DNA of 47,944 nucleotides from JAJRRA01 sp048636595 (GTDB lineage Bacteria > Pseudomonadota > Gammaproteobacteria > Xanthomonadales > SZUA-36), in assembly GCA_048636595.1 (NCBI GenBank), contig JAIVWI010000004.1:1-47944 (forward strand). The letters run 5' to 3'. Both the position numbers and the translations under genes were made by a program. Below are positions 39,850 through 47,944 of this stretch, piece by piece. The notes under the pieces were generated by a model that ran no database searches, had not been told where the DNA came from, and was given only the letters and a program-made list of their open reading frames with translations. Numbering within the stretch: the stretch's first letter is position 1; each line of letters starts with the position of its first letter.

Positions 39850-40852
39850 ATTCGAACGGCACCTGGCAGGTATCTGGTACGGCAATGAGCCGGCCCCGGC
39901 GTGGCTGAAGGGCCTGGTGCCTTTGTACCGCCTGGCAAGCCGGATCGACAAGCAGTGGAAATCAAAAAGGAAATGCACAGACCTGGCCGGGACCTGCATC
40001 GTTGTTGTAGGAAACCTCACCGCCGGAGGCAGCGGAAAGACCCCTCTTGTGATCCGCCTGTGCCGTATTTTTAAGAAAGCCGGATTGTCGCCCGGAGTCG
40101 TCAGCCGCGGATACGGTCGCAAAGAACGTGGGTTGCGGCTGGTCAGTCCTGCATCTAGCCCCGCTGTTGTAGGTGACGAACCGCTCCTGATTTCCCGCAG
40201 ATCAGGCGTGCCGGTTATCGTTGCGGCGAATCGCTGTGAAGCGGCGCGCGCCCTCCTGAAGAAAAAGGTCAACGTGATTATTTCAGATGACGGGCTGCAG
40301 CATCATCAACTGCCCAGGAATGTGGAAATTTGCGTGATCGACGGCGCCAGGGGCCTTGGCAATGGCCTTCTGATTCCCGCCGGACCGCTGCGTGAGCCGC
40401 CGGAAAGACTGTCGTCAGTTGATCATGTAATCATCAACGGTGAGTCGGATTGCGTGCCGGGAGATATCGATACCCAAACCATGTCACTGGCCCCGGGTTT
40501 GTTGAAATCCCTGGTTGACGGAGATGCGTGGCGGCTGTCCCAGTTCACCGGCTGCACCGTCAACGCAGTCGCCGGAATCGGTAATCCGGATCGCTTTTTT
40601 AGTCTGTTGCGACACAGCGGGATCAAGGTAATTGAATATTCATTTCCCGATCATCATGTGTATTCAGAGGCGGATTTTGCCGACATGGACAAAAATTTTC
40701 CACTCGTGATGACTGAAAAAGATGCAGTGAAGTGCACTGGTCTTGGTTTGAAGAACGCCTGGTATCTGACTGTCGATGCTCATTTGCCGCATTACTGGGA
40801 ACAGTCACTGCTGCAACAGGTTATCCAGGAAGTCACGAATAATGCGAAATAG
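39815..40852 (+). CDS. lpxK: Tetraacyldisaccharide 4'-kinase LpxK
   Basis: LpxK phosphorylates the lipid A disaccharide to lipid IVA at the inner membrane. The ATG at 39815 (MTTTVIRIVRAEFERHLAG) lies within the end of msbA and gives 345 residues. The P-loop GNLTAGGSGKTP, the segment VVSRGYGRKERG, and DDGLQHHQL (a catalytic Asp-containing motif) are all present. The C-terminal MTEKDAVKC is also typical. Its 3' end overlaps kdsB by 11 bases. Confidence 0.95.
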   Translation: MTTTVIRIVRAEFERHLAGIWYGNEPAPAWLKGLVPLYRLASRIDKQWKSKRKCTDLAGTCIVVVGNLTAGGSGKTPLVIRLCRIFKKAGLSPGVVSRGYGRKERGLRLVSPASSPAVVGDEPLLISRRSGVPVIVAANRCEAARALLKKKVNVIISDDGLQHHQLPRNVEICVIDGARGLGNGLLIPAGPLREPPERLSSVDHVIINGESDCVPGDIDTQTMSLAPGLLKSLVDGDAWRLSQFTGCTVNAVAGIGNPDRFFSLLRHSGIKVIEYSFPDHHVYSEADFADMDKNFPLVMTEKDAVKCTGLGLKNAWYLTVDAHLPHYWEQSLLQQVIQEVTNNAK

Positions 40853-41612
40853 TGAATACAATATTGTGATCCCTGCCCGGATGGCCTCACAGAGGCTGCC
40901 CGGCAAACCGTTGCTGGCTATTGCCGGCCGGCCACTTATTGAACACGTTTATCGCAGGGCCTGTTGCACTTCCGTGCAAAAAGTTGTTATTGCAACGGAT
41001 GACAGGCAGATCTTTGAAGTCGCCAGGGGATTTGGCGCTGACGTCATCATGACTTCACAGGCGCACCAAAGCGGCAGTGACCGGATCGCCGAGTGTGCCG
41101 ACCAATTGGGTTGGGGTGACGAGCAGTTGATTGTGAATTTGCAAGGGGACGAACCGCTGATGCCGGCTGCCTGTCTCGACCAGGTTGCCGCTGTGCTCGC
41201 CGCCGATCCGGAAGCCGATGTCGCCAGCCTGTACTGGCCGCTGGACAGCAGTGAAGAAATCACAAACCCCAATGTAGTCAAGGTAGTCACGGGGCAGAGT
41301 GGTCATGCGCTGTACTTCAGCCGCTCCGTGGTGCCTTTTCCCAGGAATTGGGACAACGTGGAGGCTGCGTTGCAATCCGGCATTAAATGGCAAAGACATG
41401 TTGGCCTGTATGCCTACCGCGCAGGGGCCCTGCGGGCATTTACCGCGATGCAGGCAACGCCGTTGGAATCAGCCGAGAAACTCGAACAATTACGCTTTCT
41501 GGAGAGCGGGAGAAAGATCCTGATGGCTCAGGCCTGCCAGTTCATACCCGCTGGAGTAGATACAGAACACGATCTGGAACGAGTACGTAACGCAATTGAA
41601 GAAGAATCTTAA
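40842..41612 (+). CDS. kdsB: 3-deoxy-manno-octulosonate cytidylyltransferase KdsB
   Basis: KdsB activates Kdo as CMP-Kdo for addition to lipid IVA, the step after LpxK. The ATG at 40842 (MRNSEYNIVIPARMASQRLP) gives 257 residues. The nucleotide-binding start IPARMASQRLPGKPL and the catalytic block VNLQGDEPLMP are diagnostic. The usual small YcaR/Trm112-like gene between lpxK and kdsB is absent; instead the two genes overlap. Confidence 0.96.
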   Translation: MRNSEYNIVIPARMASQRLPGKPLLAIAGRPLIEHVYRRACCTSVQKVVIATDDRQIFEVARGFGADVIMTSQAHQSGSDRIAECADQLGWGDEQLIVNLQGDEPLMPAACLDQVAAVLAADPEADVASLYWPLDSSEEITNPNVVKVVTGQSGHALYFSRSVVPFPRNWDNVEAALQSGIKWQRHVGLYAYRAGALRAFTAMQATPLESAEKLEQLRFLESGRKILMAQACQFIPAGVDTEHDLERVRNAIEEES

Positions 41613-41631
41613 AAAACCCTGTTGAAGGCAT

Positions 41632-43455
41632 ATGCCTGAACCCTCATCCACAGTATTTGACGGCAAAGCCTTCGCAAGCAGGCTGCCGACCCGGCCCGGT
41701 GTCTACCTGATGCGAGATACCGGGGGCACAGTCCTGTACGTTGGCAAAGCACGAAATCTCCGCAAACGGGTGGCCAGTTACTTTGACGCAAGACCAAAAG
41801 CAGAGCGGATCATGCGCATGATTGCCCGGGTTTGCGATATTGAAGTCAGCCTGACCCGCACGGAAGGCGAAGCGCTGCTGCTTGAAAACGAATGGATCAA
41901 GTCCCTCAAGCCCCGTTACAACATACTGTTACGGGATGACAAATCCTATCCCTGGATCGCGATGAGTACGCAACATGAATTCCCGCAAATTGCATTCCAT
42001 CGCGGCGCCCGGGATAAAAAGAAAAGCTATTTCGGGCCTTATCCTTCGGCCGGTTCTGTACGCGAATCCATCAACCTGATCCAGAAACTGTTTCGCCTTC
42101 GAAATTGCGAAGACAGTTATTTTTCCCACCGGACCCGGCCCTGCCTGCAGTACCAAATCAGGCGCTGCACAGCGCCTTGCGTCGGCCAGGTCAGCCGGGA
42201 AGATTACGCAGCACAGGTGGATGACGCCAGCTTGTTCCTGCAGGGCAAAAACCAGGAGGTCATGACCCGCCTGATTGCACGCATGGAACGGGCGGCAAAG
42301 GCGCAGGCCTATGAATCTGCCGCCATGTTTCGTGACCAGATCAATGCACTGAAACAAATGCAGGCGCAACAATTTGTTGCCGCCAGCCGTGGCGATATCG
42401 ATTTTATTGCACTGGCGCAGGAACAGGGGAAAAGCTGTGTCCAACTGGTCTCTTTCCGTGGCGGCAGAAACCTGGGGCAGCGCAGTCATTTTCCCAGCCA
42501 GGCGGAAGGACGCGAACCGGGCGAAATCCTGGATGCTTTCCTGGGGCAGTACTACCAGGACAGGCTGGCGCCGGCGCAGCTGGTTTTATCGCACGAAGTG
42601 GAAAACCAGGAATTATTAGCGGCCGTCTTCACGGAAAATGCCGGCAAGAAAGTTTCCATCCAGGCACACCCCAGGGGCGACCGCAGGCACATGCTGGAAC
42701 TGGCCCGGGCTAATGCAACGCAGACGCTGAAAATGCGCCTGGCCAGCCGTGCCAACATGGCCATACAGTTTGAGGCCTTTGCGCAGTTAATTGGGCTGGA
42801 TGATATACCGGAGTCCGTCGACTGCTTCGATATTTCCCACACAGCAGGCAACCAGACAGTCGGCTCCTGCGTTGTATTTGATATTAACGGGGCGATCAAG
42901 TCACGCTACCGCAGGTATAACCTGAAAGGAGTCACGCCGGGAGACGACTATGCCGCCATGAAACAGGTGCTGACCCGGCGCTATGGGCGTTTGCAGAAAG
43001 AGGAGGGCAGCATGCCCGGGATGATCCTGATCGATGGCGGCAAAGGGCAACTGAAGCAGGCGCTGGAGGTACTGGGCGAGTTTGGCCTGTCCGGGATTCC
43101 AGTGATGGGCGTTGCCAAGGGCAAGGCGCGCAAAGCGGGGTATGAAGAATGGATATTGCCCCAGCCAATGCGCAGTTACCGTCCCGGACCGGAATCGCCC
43201 GCCTCGCATCTTGTGCAGCAGATTCGTGATGAAGCGCATCGTTTCGCGATCACCGGCCACCGTGGGAGGCGCCAGAAAGCCGCCACCCGTTCAACACTGG
43301 AGAAAATTCCCGGTATTGGCCCCAGGCGGCGCAGGTCCCTGTTGAATCATTTCGGTGGATTGCAGGGTGTGAACAAGGCAGGAATCGAAGAATTGTCCAG
43401 CGTGCCGGGGATCAGCCGGCTTTTGGCGGAAGAAATCTTTCGGGCCCTGCACTGA
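41632..43455 (+). CDS. uvrC: UvrABC system protein C
   Basis: UvrC makes both incisions in nucleotide excision repair. The 607-residue protein has an N-terminal GIY-YIG nuclease domain (RPGVYLMRDTGGTVLYVGKA, residues about 20-40). A Cys-rich segment follows (RPCLQYQIRRCTAPCVG), then a UvrB-interacting UVR motif (about 203-238) and an RNase H-like C-nuclease (DCFDISHTAGNQTVGSCVVF). Tandem helix-hairpin-helix motifs close it (about 555-605). It starts 19 bases after kdsB and is followed by pgsA, the same uvrC-pgsA order as in E. coli. Confidence 0.97.
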   Translation: MPEPSSTVFDGKAFASRLPTRPGVYLMRDTGGTVLYVGKARNLRKRVASYFDARPKAERIMRMIARVCDIEVSLTRTEGEALLLENEWIKSLKPRYNILLRDDKSYPWIAMSTQHEFPQIAFHRGARDKKKSYFGPYPSAGSVRESINLIQKLFRLRNCEDSYFSHRTRPCLQYQIRRCTAPCVGQVSREDYAAQVDDASLFLQGKNQEVMTRLIARMERAAKAQAYESAAMFRDQINALKQMQAQQFVAASRGDIDFIALAQEQGKSCVQLVSFRGGRNLGQRSHFPSQAEGREPGEILDAFLGQYYQDRLAPAQLVLSHEVENQELLAAVFTENAGKKVSIQAHPRGDRRHMLELARANATQTLKMRLASRANMAIQFEAFAQLIGLDDIPESVDCFDISHTAGNQTVGSCVVFDINGAIKSRYRRYNLKGVTPGDDYAAMKQVLTRRYGRLQKEEGSMPGMILIDGGKGQLKQALEVLGEFGLSGIPVMGVAKGKARKAGYEEWILPQPMRSYRPGPESPASHLVQQIRDEAHRFAITGHRGRRQKAATRSTLEKIPGIGPRRRRSLLNHFGGLQGVNKAGIEELSSVPGISRLLAEEIFRALH

Positions 43456-43499
43456 TCTGCCATAATGCAAACCTTGAATATGCACATCTCCGGCACACC

Positions 43500-44117
43500 A
43501 TGACAATGACAGTTCCAACCATGCTGACCCTGTTACGCATAGCGCTTGTGCCGGTGTTGGTATTGTTTTTTTACCTGCCTTATAGCTGGTCGAACCTTGC
43601 GTGCACAGTGGTTTTTGTGCTGGCCGCCGTGACGGATATCGCCGATGGTTATATCGCCCGCAAAACAGGGCAGATGTCGCGTTTCGGCGAATTCCTGGAC
43701 CCGGTTGCAGACAAAATCATGGTCGCCACCGCGTTAATCTTGCTGGTACAACGCCAGGAAAATTACCAGGTCGTATTTGCCCTGTCTGCCGCAATCATCA
43801 TTGGCCGCGAACTGACGATATCCGCCCTGCGTGAATGGATGTCGGAGATCGGTGAGCAGGCATTGCTGAAAGTGTCCGGAGTCGGCAAGTTGAAAACGAT
43901 ATTCCAGATGACGGCCATCGGAGTTCTGTTATACCACGAGAATATGGGCTGGATTCCGGTCGCACTGATCGGTGAACTGCTCTTGTACACTGCCGCGGCG
44001 CTCACGCTGTGGTCCATGTGGGTGTACCTGAAGGCTGCCTGGCCGGTGATCAGTGACCCCAAATTTCACGTGCACTACCATCATAATGAAGATCGGTCTG
44101 ATGATGATACGACTTAG
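43500..44117 (+). CDS. pgsA: CDP-diacylglycerol--glycerol-3-phosphate 3-phosphatidyltransferase PgsA
   Basis: PgsA makes phosphatidylglycerophosphate, the precursor of phosphatidylglycerol and cardiolipin. The 205-residue membrane protein carries the CDP-alcohol phosphotransferase motif in DIADGYIARKTGQMSRFGEF then LDPVADK, i.e. D-x2-D-G-x2-A-R...G-x3-D-x3-D. Four to five hydrophobic helices are visible. The His/Asp-rich tail after residue 185 (HVHYHHNEDRSDDD) is longer than in E. coli PgsA (182 residues). Confidence 0.95.
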   Translation: MTMTVPTMLTLLRIALVPVLVLFFYLPYSWSNLACTVVFVLAAVTDIADGYIARKTGQMSRFGEFLDPVADKIMVATALILLVQRQENYQVVFALSAAIIIGRELTISALREWMSEIGEQALLKVSGVGKLKTIFQMTAIGVLLYHENMGWIPVALIGELLLYTAAALTLWSMWVYLKAAWPVISDPKFHVHYHHNEDRSDDDTT

Positions 44118-44131
44118 CCTACACAGACAAG

Positions 44132-45400
44132 ATGGAGCCGGCGTCGAGCACTATGCAGCCTGAAGTTGCCGGGCGGCGTGAAACACCAACCGTCCGGGTT
44201 GGTAATATCCTCATGGGAAGCCAGCACCCGATCGTGGTTCAGTCCATGACCAACACCGATACTGCCGATGCAGAATCAACGGCAATCCAGGTGGCTGAAC
44301 TTGCCCGCGCGGGCTCTGAGTTGGTTCGAATCACGGTCAATACGCTGGAGGCGGCACAAGCCGTCCCGGAAATCGCCCGCCGCCTTGAGATGATGTCCTG
44401 TGACGTGCCCCTGATCGGCGATTTCCATTACAACGGGCACCAGTTGTTGCAACAGGTGCCGGAATGCGCCCAACTCCTGGCCAAGTACCGGATCAACCCC
44501 GGAAACGTGGGTTTCGGGCGCAAGCGGGATGACCAGTTCGCCACCATCATCGGCCTGGCTCTGGAGTACGGCAAACCGGTTCGTATCGGCGTTAACTGGG
44601 GTAGCCTGGACGCCAGGCTGCTGGCCCGCCTGATGGATGAGAATGCCAGGATGAGCCAACCCGAAGACGCTACGGTCGTCATGCGCAAAGCGCTGATCCA
44701 GTCCGCACTCGAGAGCGCACAGCAGGCTGAAGGCCTGGGATTGCCGCATGACCGGATCATTCTGTCCTGCAAGGTCAGTGATGTGCAGGATCTGATCAGT
44801 GTTTACCGGGCGCTTGCCGGGCGTTGTGATTATGCCCTGCACCTGGGGTTAACCGAGGCAGGAATGGGCAGTAAGGGAATTGTTTCGTCCACGGCGGCCC
44901 TGGCCGTGCTGTTACAGGAGGGGATCGGCGACACCATACGAATCTCGCTGACCCCGGAGCCTGACCAGCCCCGGACGGATGAAGTGATTGTCGCCCAGGA
45001 ATTACTGCAAAGCATGGGCCTGCGGGCCTTTTCACCCATGGTTACCGCCTGTCCGGGCTGCGGTCGCACTACCAGTACTTTTTTCCAGTCGCTGACGCAG
45101 GATGTACAGACTTTTGTACGCGAGCGCATGCCGGAGTGGAAAATACAGTTCGAGGGCGTTGAAAACCTTTCCCTGGCCGTGATGGGTTGCGTGGTTAACG
45201 GCCCGGGTGAAAGCCGCCAGGCGGATATTGGCATCAGCCTCCCGGGTACCGGCGAGGCGCCCGTTGCCCCGGTATTTGTCGATGGCAAGAAGCACGTCAC
45301 CCTGCGAGGTGAAACACTGACTGGCGATTTCCTGCAATTGATCGAGGAATACGTCCAGGGCCACTATCCGCAGCGCCTTGCCCCCCGGGAAAATAGCTGA
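44132..45400 (+). CDS. ispG: 4-hydroxy-3-methylbut-2-enyl-diphosphate synthase IspG (GcpE)
   Basis: IspG is the [4Fe-4S] enzyme converting MEcPP to HMBPP in the MEP isoprenoid pathway. The 422-residue protein has the N-terminal barrel (PIVVQSMTNTDTADAESTAI, then INPGNVG) and the C-terminal iron-sulfur domain with TACPGCGRTT and the third ligand in GCVVNGPGE. ADIGISLPG ends the family signature. Start at 44132 or at the inner ATG 44153; neither has a strong ribosome binding site. It begins 14 bases after pgsA. Confidence 0.96.
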   Translation: MEPASSTMQPEVAGRRETPTVRVGNILMGSQHPIVVQSMTNTDTADAESTAIQVAELARAGSELVRITVNTLEAAQAVPEIARRLEMMSCDVPLIGDFHYNGHQLLQQVPECAQLLAKYRINPGNVGFGRKRDDQFATIIGLALEYGKPVRIGVNWGSLDARLLARLMDENARMSQPEDATVVMRKALIQSALESAQQAEGLGLPHDRIILSCKVSDVQDLISVYRALAGRCDYALHLGLTEAGMGSKGIVSSTAALAVLLQEGIGDTIRISLTPEPDQPRTDEVIVAQELLQSMGLRAFSPMVTACPGCGRTTSTFFQSLTQDVQTFVRERMPEWKIQFEGVENLSLAVMGCVVNGPGESRQADIGISLPGTGEAPVAPVFVDGKKHVTLRGETLTGDFLQLIEEYVQGHYPQRLAPRENS

Positions 45401-45403
45401 GTT

Positions 45404-46216
45404 ATGGTTCGCCTGCCCGGACGGAAAATAGCCGACCAGGCTGACCGGCACCATCTGTACCAGGAATCGGTTCAGGACACCGAATCCGAAATCGATTTTG
45501 TCGAGGAAACCTGGCAGGAACTCAGGGACCGTCCGGCGGAATTACTGCGCGAAGATTTCTGCGGTACGGCAAACACGTCCTGCGAATGGGTCCGCCGGGA
45601 CAACCAACATTACGCCGTTGGTATTGACTGGGATCCCGAAGTGCTCGCTTGGGGACGGATCAATAACCTGGAACAACTCGATGACGACCAGTTCGGCCGC
45701 ATCACTTTGTTGCAGGAGAATGTGCTCGAAGCACAAACCGAACTGGCGGATATAGTCCTGGCCATGAACTTCAGTTATTTCCTGTTTCTCGATCGCGGAG
45801 ACTTACTGGAGTATTTTTGTGCGGTCCGTGAAAGCCTGGAGGACGATGGGATATTCTTTCTCGATGCTTACGGTGGTTACGATGCACCCAAAGAAATCAT
45901 CGAGGAGCGGGAGTGTGATGGTTTTACCTACATCTGGGACCAGGCGTCCTTCAATCCGATTGATTCCCGGATGACCTGCCATATCCACTTCGAATTTCCG
46001 GATAAGTCCCGCATGGAAAAGGCTTTCAGCTACGACTGGCGCCTGTGGACGCTGCCTGAAATCCGCGAGTTGCTGAGTGAGGCCGGGTTTACGGACATCA
46101 CCGTTTACTGGGAGGGCACGGATGAAGAAAGCAATGAAGGTGATGGAATATTCAAGCCCGCCGAAGTAGGTGACGCAGACCCGGGCTGGATCTGTTATAT
46201 CGTTGCTGAGAAGTAG
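45404..46216 (+). CDS. Class I SAM-dependent methyltransferase of unknown substrate
   Basis: The 270-residue protein has a class I fold. Motif I is unusual (LLREDFCGTANTSCEWVRR: E-D-F-C-G-T in place of the common Gly-rich D-x-G-x-G), followed by GIDWDPEVLAWG (acidic strand 2), IVLAMNFSYFLFLDRG (motif IV) and DDGIFFLDAYGG. This E-D-F-C-G-T version recurs in a widespread uncharacterised methyltransferase group. The substrate is unknown. It starts three bases after ispG, so it is co-translated with it. Confidence 0.83.
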   Translation: MVRLPGRKIADQADRHHLYQESVQDTESEIDFVEETWQELRDRPAELLREDFCGTANTSCEWVRRDNQHYAVGIDWDPEVLAWGRINNLEQLDDDQFGRITLLQENVLEAQTELADIVLAMNFSYFLFLDRGDLLEYFCAVRESLEDDGIFFLDAYGGYDAPKEIIEERECDGFTYIWDQASFNPIDSRMTCHIHFEFPDKSRMEKAFSYDWRLWTLPEIRELLSEAGFTDITVYWEGTDEESNEGDGIFKPAEVGDADPGWICYIVAEK

Positions 46217-46236
46217 CGCTACGAACGGATCGTGAT

Positions 46237-46863
46237 GTGCTGATTTCCGACAGTCATGAATTTATATTTTTGCAGATGCGCAAGGTGGCCAGCACCAGTA
46301 TGCAGACTGTACTGCGCCCGCTGTGCATACCCAGACCTGCCGGCAGGATGGCGCATCTGAAAAGCCGCGCCAGGCTGGAATGGGATTACCACAAGTACGT
46401 ATTTCGCACCCACGACGACATCCTGGCGGCCAAACGGCGTATGCCGGCTGAAATATTTGCGGGCTATTTCAAATTCGCCTTTGTCCGCAACCCCTGGGAA
46501 AGGCTGGTTTCAGAATATGAATACATCCTCAGGCAACCGGAGCATGGGCGTCACGCCCGCGTCAGCCGCCTGAAAAATTTTGGCGAATTTATCCGCATGC
46601 AGATTCCCCGGCGCGATGCCTACCAGATCAATATGCTGTGTGATAAAAAGGGCCGCCTCCTGGTGGATTTTGTGGGTAAGCTGGAAAACCTGCAAAACGA
46701 TTGGCAGACAGCTTGTTTGCGCGTCGGTATCCCTTATCAGGCTCTGCCCCGCAAGAACGTTACGCAATATAATAACTACCGGGATTTTTTCGACCGGGAA
46801 AGCGTTCAACTTGTTGCCAAACACTGGGCCAGGGAAATTGAAGAGTTTGAATATCGCCCGTAA
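46237..46863 (+). CDS. Sulfotransferase family 2-like protein
   Basis: The 208-residue protein has the PAPS-binding motifs of carbohydrate-type sulfotransferases (PF03567-like): the 5'-phosphosulfate loop in FLQMRKVASTSMQ and the 3'-phosphate motif in KFAFVRNPWERLVSEY. It would transfer sulfate from PAPS to a sugar or lipid acceptor. The compact size and lack of a signal or membrane segment suggest a cytosolic enzyme. The apparent start is GTG 46237, 20 bases after the methyltransferase gene. No PAPS-synthesis genes are nearby. It converges with ygfZ with five bases between stops. Confidence 0.82.
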   Translation: MLISDSHEFIFLQMRKVASTSMQTVLRPLCIPRPAGRMAHLKSRARLEWDYHKYVFRTHDDILAAKRRMPAEIFAGYFKFAFVRNPWERLVSEYEYILRQPEHGRHARVSRLKNFGEFIRMQIPRRDAYQINMLCDKKGRLLVDFVGKLENLQNDWQTACLRVGIPYQALPRKNVTQYNNYRDFFDRESVQLVAKHWAREIEEFEYRP

Positions 46864-46868
46864 GTGGG

Positions 46869-47672
46869 TTACTGAATTGCTGACGGGTAGGACTGGCCCT
46901 CATGGGTGATTGAGACTGGCTTTTTTTCGTCCTCGACCCGGGTGATGATGAACATCAGGGTATTTTCTGTTCCCTCAGGGGCGGTATCGACGAGGGTGCC
47001 ATCAACTGTTTCGGCCTCATATTGTATTTGCACGCGGGAACCGCTTTCCATTACGGGCTGGTCCATGATGGTGACAAGAAGGGGCTTGCGTTTTACTTTG
47101 CCCAGGTAGTGGGTGCGCGCAACGATTTCCTGGCCGGGATAACAGCCCTTGGTGAAACTCACCGCGCCTATTTGATCGTAGCCGAGCATTTGCGGGATGA
47201 ATTTTTCCGTGGTGTTCGCATCAAGCCATGCCACGCCGTGACTGAGTTCTGAATGCCGCCAGCGCTCAGTTTCCTCGTCATTTTGCGCAACTTCGGAAAC
47301 GATTGCGTAGCGCAACGGCATGTCCCCGGGGACCAGCACCGGGCTTGCCGGATCGTCCGGCCGGGAAGGCAACAAGCCACAGACCTGCATGTGATCCAGG
47401 GGTTCAATTTCCACCTTCGACCGGAAAATATAAATACGCAGGCGTTGCACAATGGAAGGCAGCAATTGCGCAGATCCAATGACCATGTAATTGTCTTTTT
47501 GCCGGCCGATCAGCAGCAATCCGAAGACTTTTCCCTGAGGCGAGCAGTACGCTGCGAATGTGGATTGCCCGTCTTCCAGCGCAGCGATATCGGCGCTCAA
47601 TTGCGCCTGTAGAAAGGAACCGGCATCAGGACCGGAAAACCGTGTGGCGGACAGGTAGCGCAGGGGAATCAC
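46869..47672 (-). CDS. ygfZ: Folate-binding protein YgfZ (tRNA-modifying/iron-sulfur maintenance)
   Basis: YgfZ is a tetrahydrofolate-binding relative of the glycine-cleavage T-protein that supports some Fe-S enzymes, including the tRNA-thiolating MiaB. The 267-residue protein has the defining K-G-C-Y-x-G-Q-E motif (Lys175-Glu182, KGCYPGQEIVART). Other conserved segments are FLQAQLSADIA and YCSPQGKVFG. The ATG at 47672 is the family start. A TACAAT on the minus strand (47711-47706) may be its -10. Confidence 0.94.
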   Translation of the reverse strand: MIPLRYLSATRFSGPDAGSFLQAQLSADIAALEDGQSTFAAYCSPQGKVFGLLLIGRQKDNYMVIGSAQLLPSIVQRLRIYIFRSKVEIEPLDHMQVCGLLPSRPDDPASPVLVPGDMPLRYAIVSEVAQNDEETERWRHSELSHGVAWLDANTTEKFIPQMLGYDQIGAVSFTKGCYPGQEIVARTHYLGKVKRKPLLVTIMDQPVMESGSRVQIQYEAETVDGTLVDTAPEGTENTLMFIITRVEDEKKPVSITHEGQSYPSAIQ

Positions 47673-47693
47673 GAGCGATTGGCGTAAACAGAC

Positions 47694-47706
47694 TGCATGT
47701 CATGCA
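47694..47706. promoter_or_regulatory. Perfect palindrome in the ygfZ promoter region
   Basis: TGCATG-T-CATGCA lies 22 bases upstream of the ygfZ ATG, directly beside a possible -10 (TACAAT on the minus strand at 47711-47706). It could be an operator site; there is no independent support. Confidence 0.3.
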
Positions 47707-47812
47707 TTGTATCCAAATTCTTTGACTGTATCCGGTATTTTTGCCTTGAATGTACGAGAACGAATCAGTAGGCTTGAGGGACGATCAGACCTGCCGGAAT
47801 ATCCATTAAAAT

Positions 47813-47944
47813 ATGCCAGGAACAGAAAAAAACAAACCTTCCACGCAGGCAAAAAAGCCAGCGCCTGATGCAGACTTGTCGAACCAGGAAAATACAGGCA
47901 TCGCAGACAAGGACAAGCATGCGGGTTCGTCTGCGGAAGTTGAA
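47813..47944 (+). CDS. Start of an unknown protein, cut by the window end
   Basis: ATG at 47813 opens a frame that stays open for the remaining 44 codons, and an in-frame TAA lies six bases upstream. The visible part is polar and low-complexity (MPGTEKNKPSTQAKKPAPDA, then DLSNQENTGIADKDKHAGSS), as in a disordered N-terminal tail of a longer protein. In many relatives the gene opposite ygfZ is sdhE, but this sequence is not SdhE. No ribosome binding site stands out, so the start is tentative. Confidence 0.4.
   Translation, partial: MPGTEKNKPSTQAKKPAPDADLSNQENTGIADKDKHAGSSAEVE

Noticed and set aside
43456..44131. Expected tRNA cluster after pgsA as in E. coli
   Set aside because: I looked for cloverleaf signatures around pgsA and found none; ispG follows directly.

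Overview
This 47.9 kb window is a moderately GC-rich bacterial scaffold with one 10-N assembly gap at 15910-15919. The gene content is that of a Gammaproteobacterium: GreB, RsmC, RimO, FtsK-LolA-SerS, TrxB-Aat, RNase E divergent from RluC, and MsbA-LpxK-KdsB-UvrC-PgsA-IspG. The M13 peptidase, the DUF2520 protein, the ExbB/ExbD-MsbA linkage and the PF04339 protein beside Aat suggest a lineage near the Xanthomonadales/Chromatiales. That placement is inference from gene content and order, and the N gap suggests a draft genome or MAG.

Layout. 0-2.5 kb: a broken ORF fragment, a structured leader whose 5' end resembles an FMN riboswitch, a small membrane protein, an SRAP-domain protein and a lipoprotein. 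2.5-8.6 kb (minus strand): rimO-rsmC, a cation diffusion facilitator, and an ECF sigma / membrane anti-sigma candidate / PDZ-protein operon. 8.6-15.7 kb: an M13 peptidase, greB, a heat-shock hsp20 with a sigma-32-like promoter and ROSE-like RNA thermometer, then plsC, a rhomboid protease, an SRPBCC-GyrI fusion and a DUF2520 protein. 15.9-24.4 kb: aat, a PF04339 acyltransferase-like gene and trxB (minus strand); ftsK, lolA and serS (plus strand); then a Bax1-I membrane protein. 24.6-27.2 kb: a tRNA-Ser(UGA) followed by a hairpin cluster and a small accessory patch (truncated exported protein, unknown membrane-anchored protein, orphan type IV pilin, small Cys/His protein). 27.5-32.3 kb: a GacA/UvrY-type response regulator, rne and rluC. 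32.4-46.9 kb: a long plus-strand envelope and housekeeping run (lolC/E-type permease, lolD, comEC, exbB, exbD, msbA, lpxK, kdsB, uvrC, pgsA, ispG, a methyltransferase and a sulfotransferase). 46.9 kb to the end: ygfZ and the start of a divergent unknown gene.

The genes form recognisable teams. LolA and LolC/E-LolD serve lipoprotein trafficking. LpxK, KdsB and MsbA make and flip lipid A-Kdo precursors. PlsC and PgsA make phospholipids. The ECF sigma, its membrane partner, the PDZ protein and the rhomboid protease point to envelope sensing, although a link between the rhomboid and the ECF operon is not shown.

The most striking non-coding signal is a family of REP-like palindromes (TGTAAGAG...GGCCGA or ...GGGCGA). 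It occurs at ten or more sites between 4.9 and 24.6 kb and is absent from the right half. Members form BIME-like inverted pairs, a 56-bp tandem array and a 50-bp tandem array that runs into the assembly gap. They also touch genes: they supply the stop codons of greB and serS, and aat reads through one into the gap. No REP-associated transposase is encoded in the window. I found no CRISPR array, prophage, insertion sequence or complete defence system.
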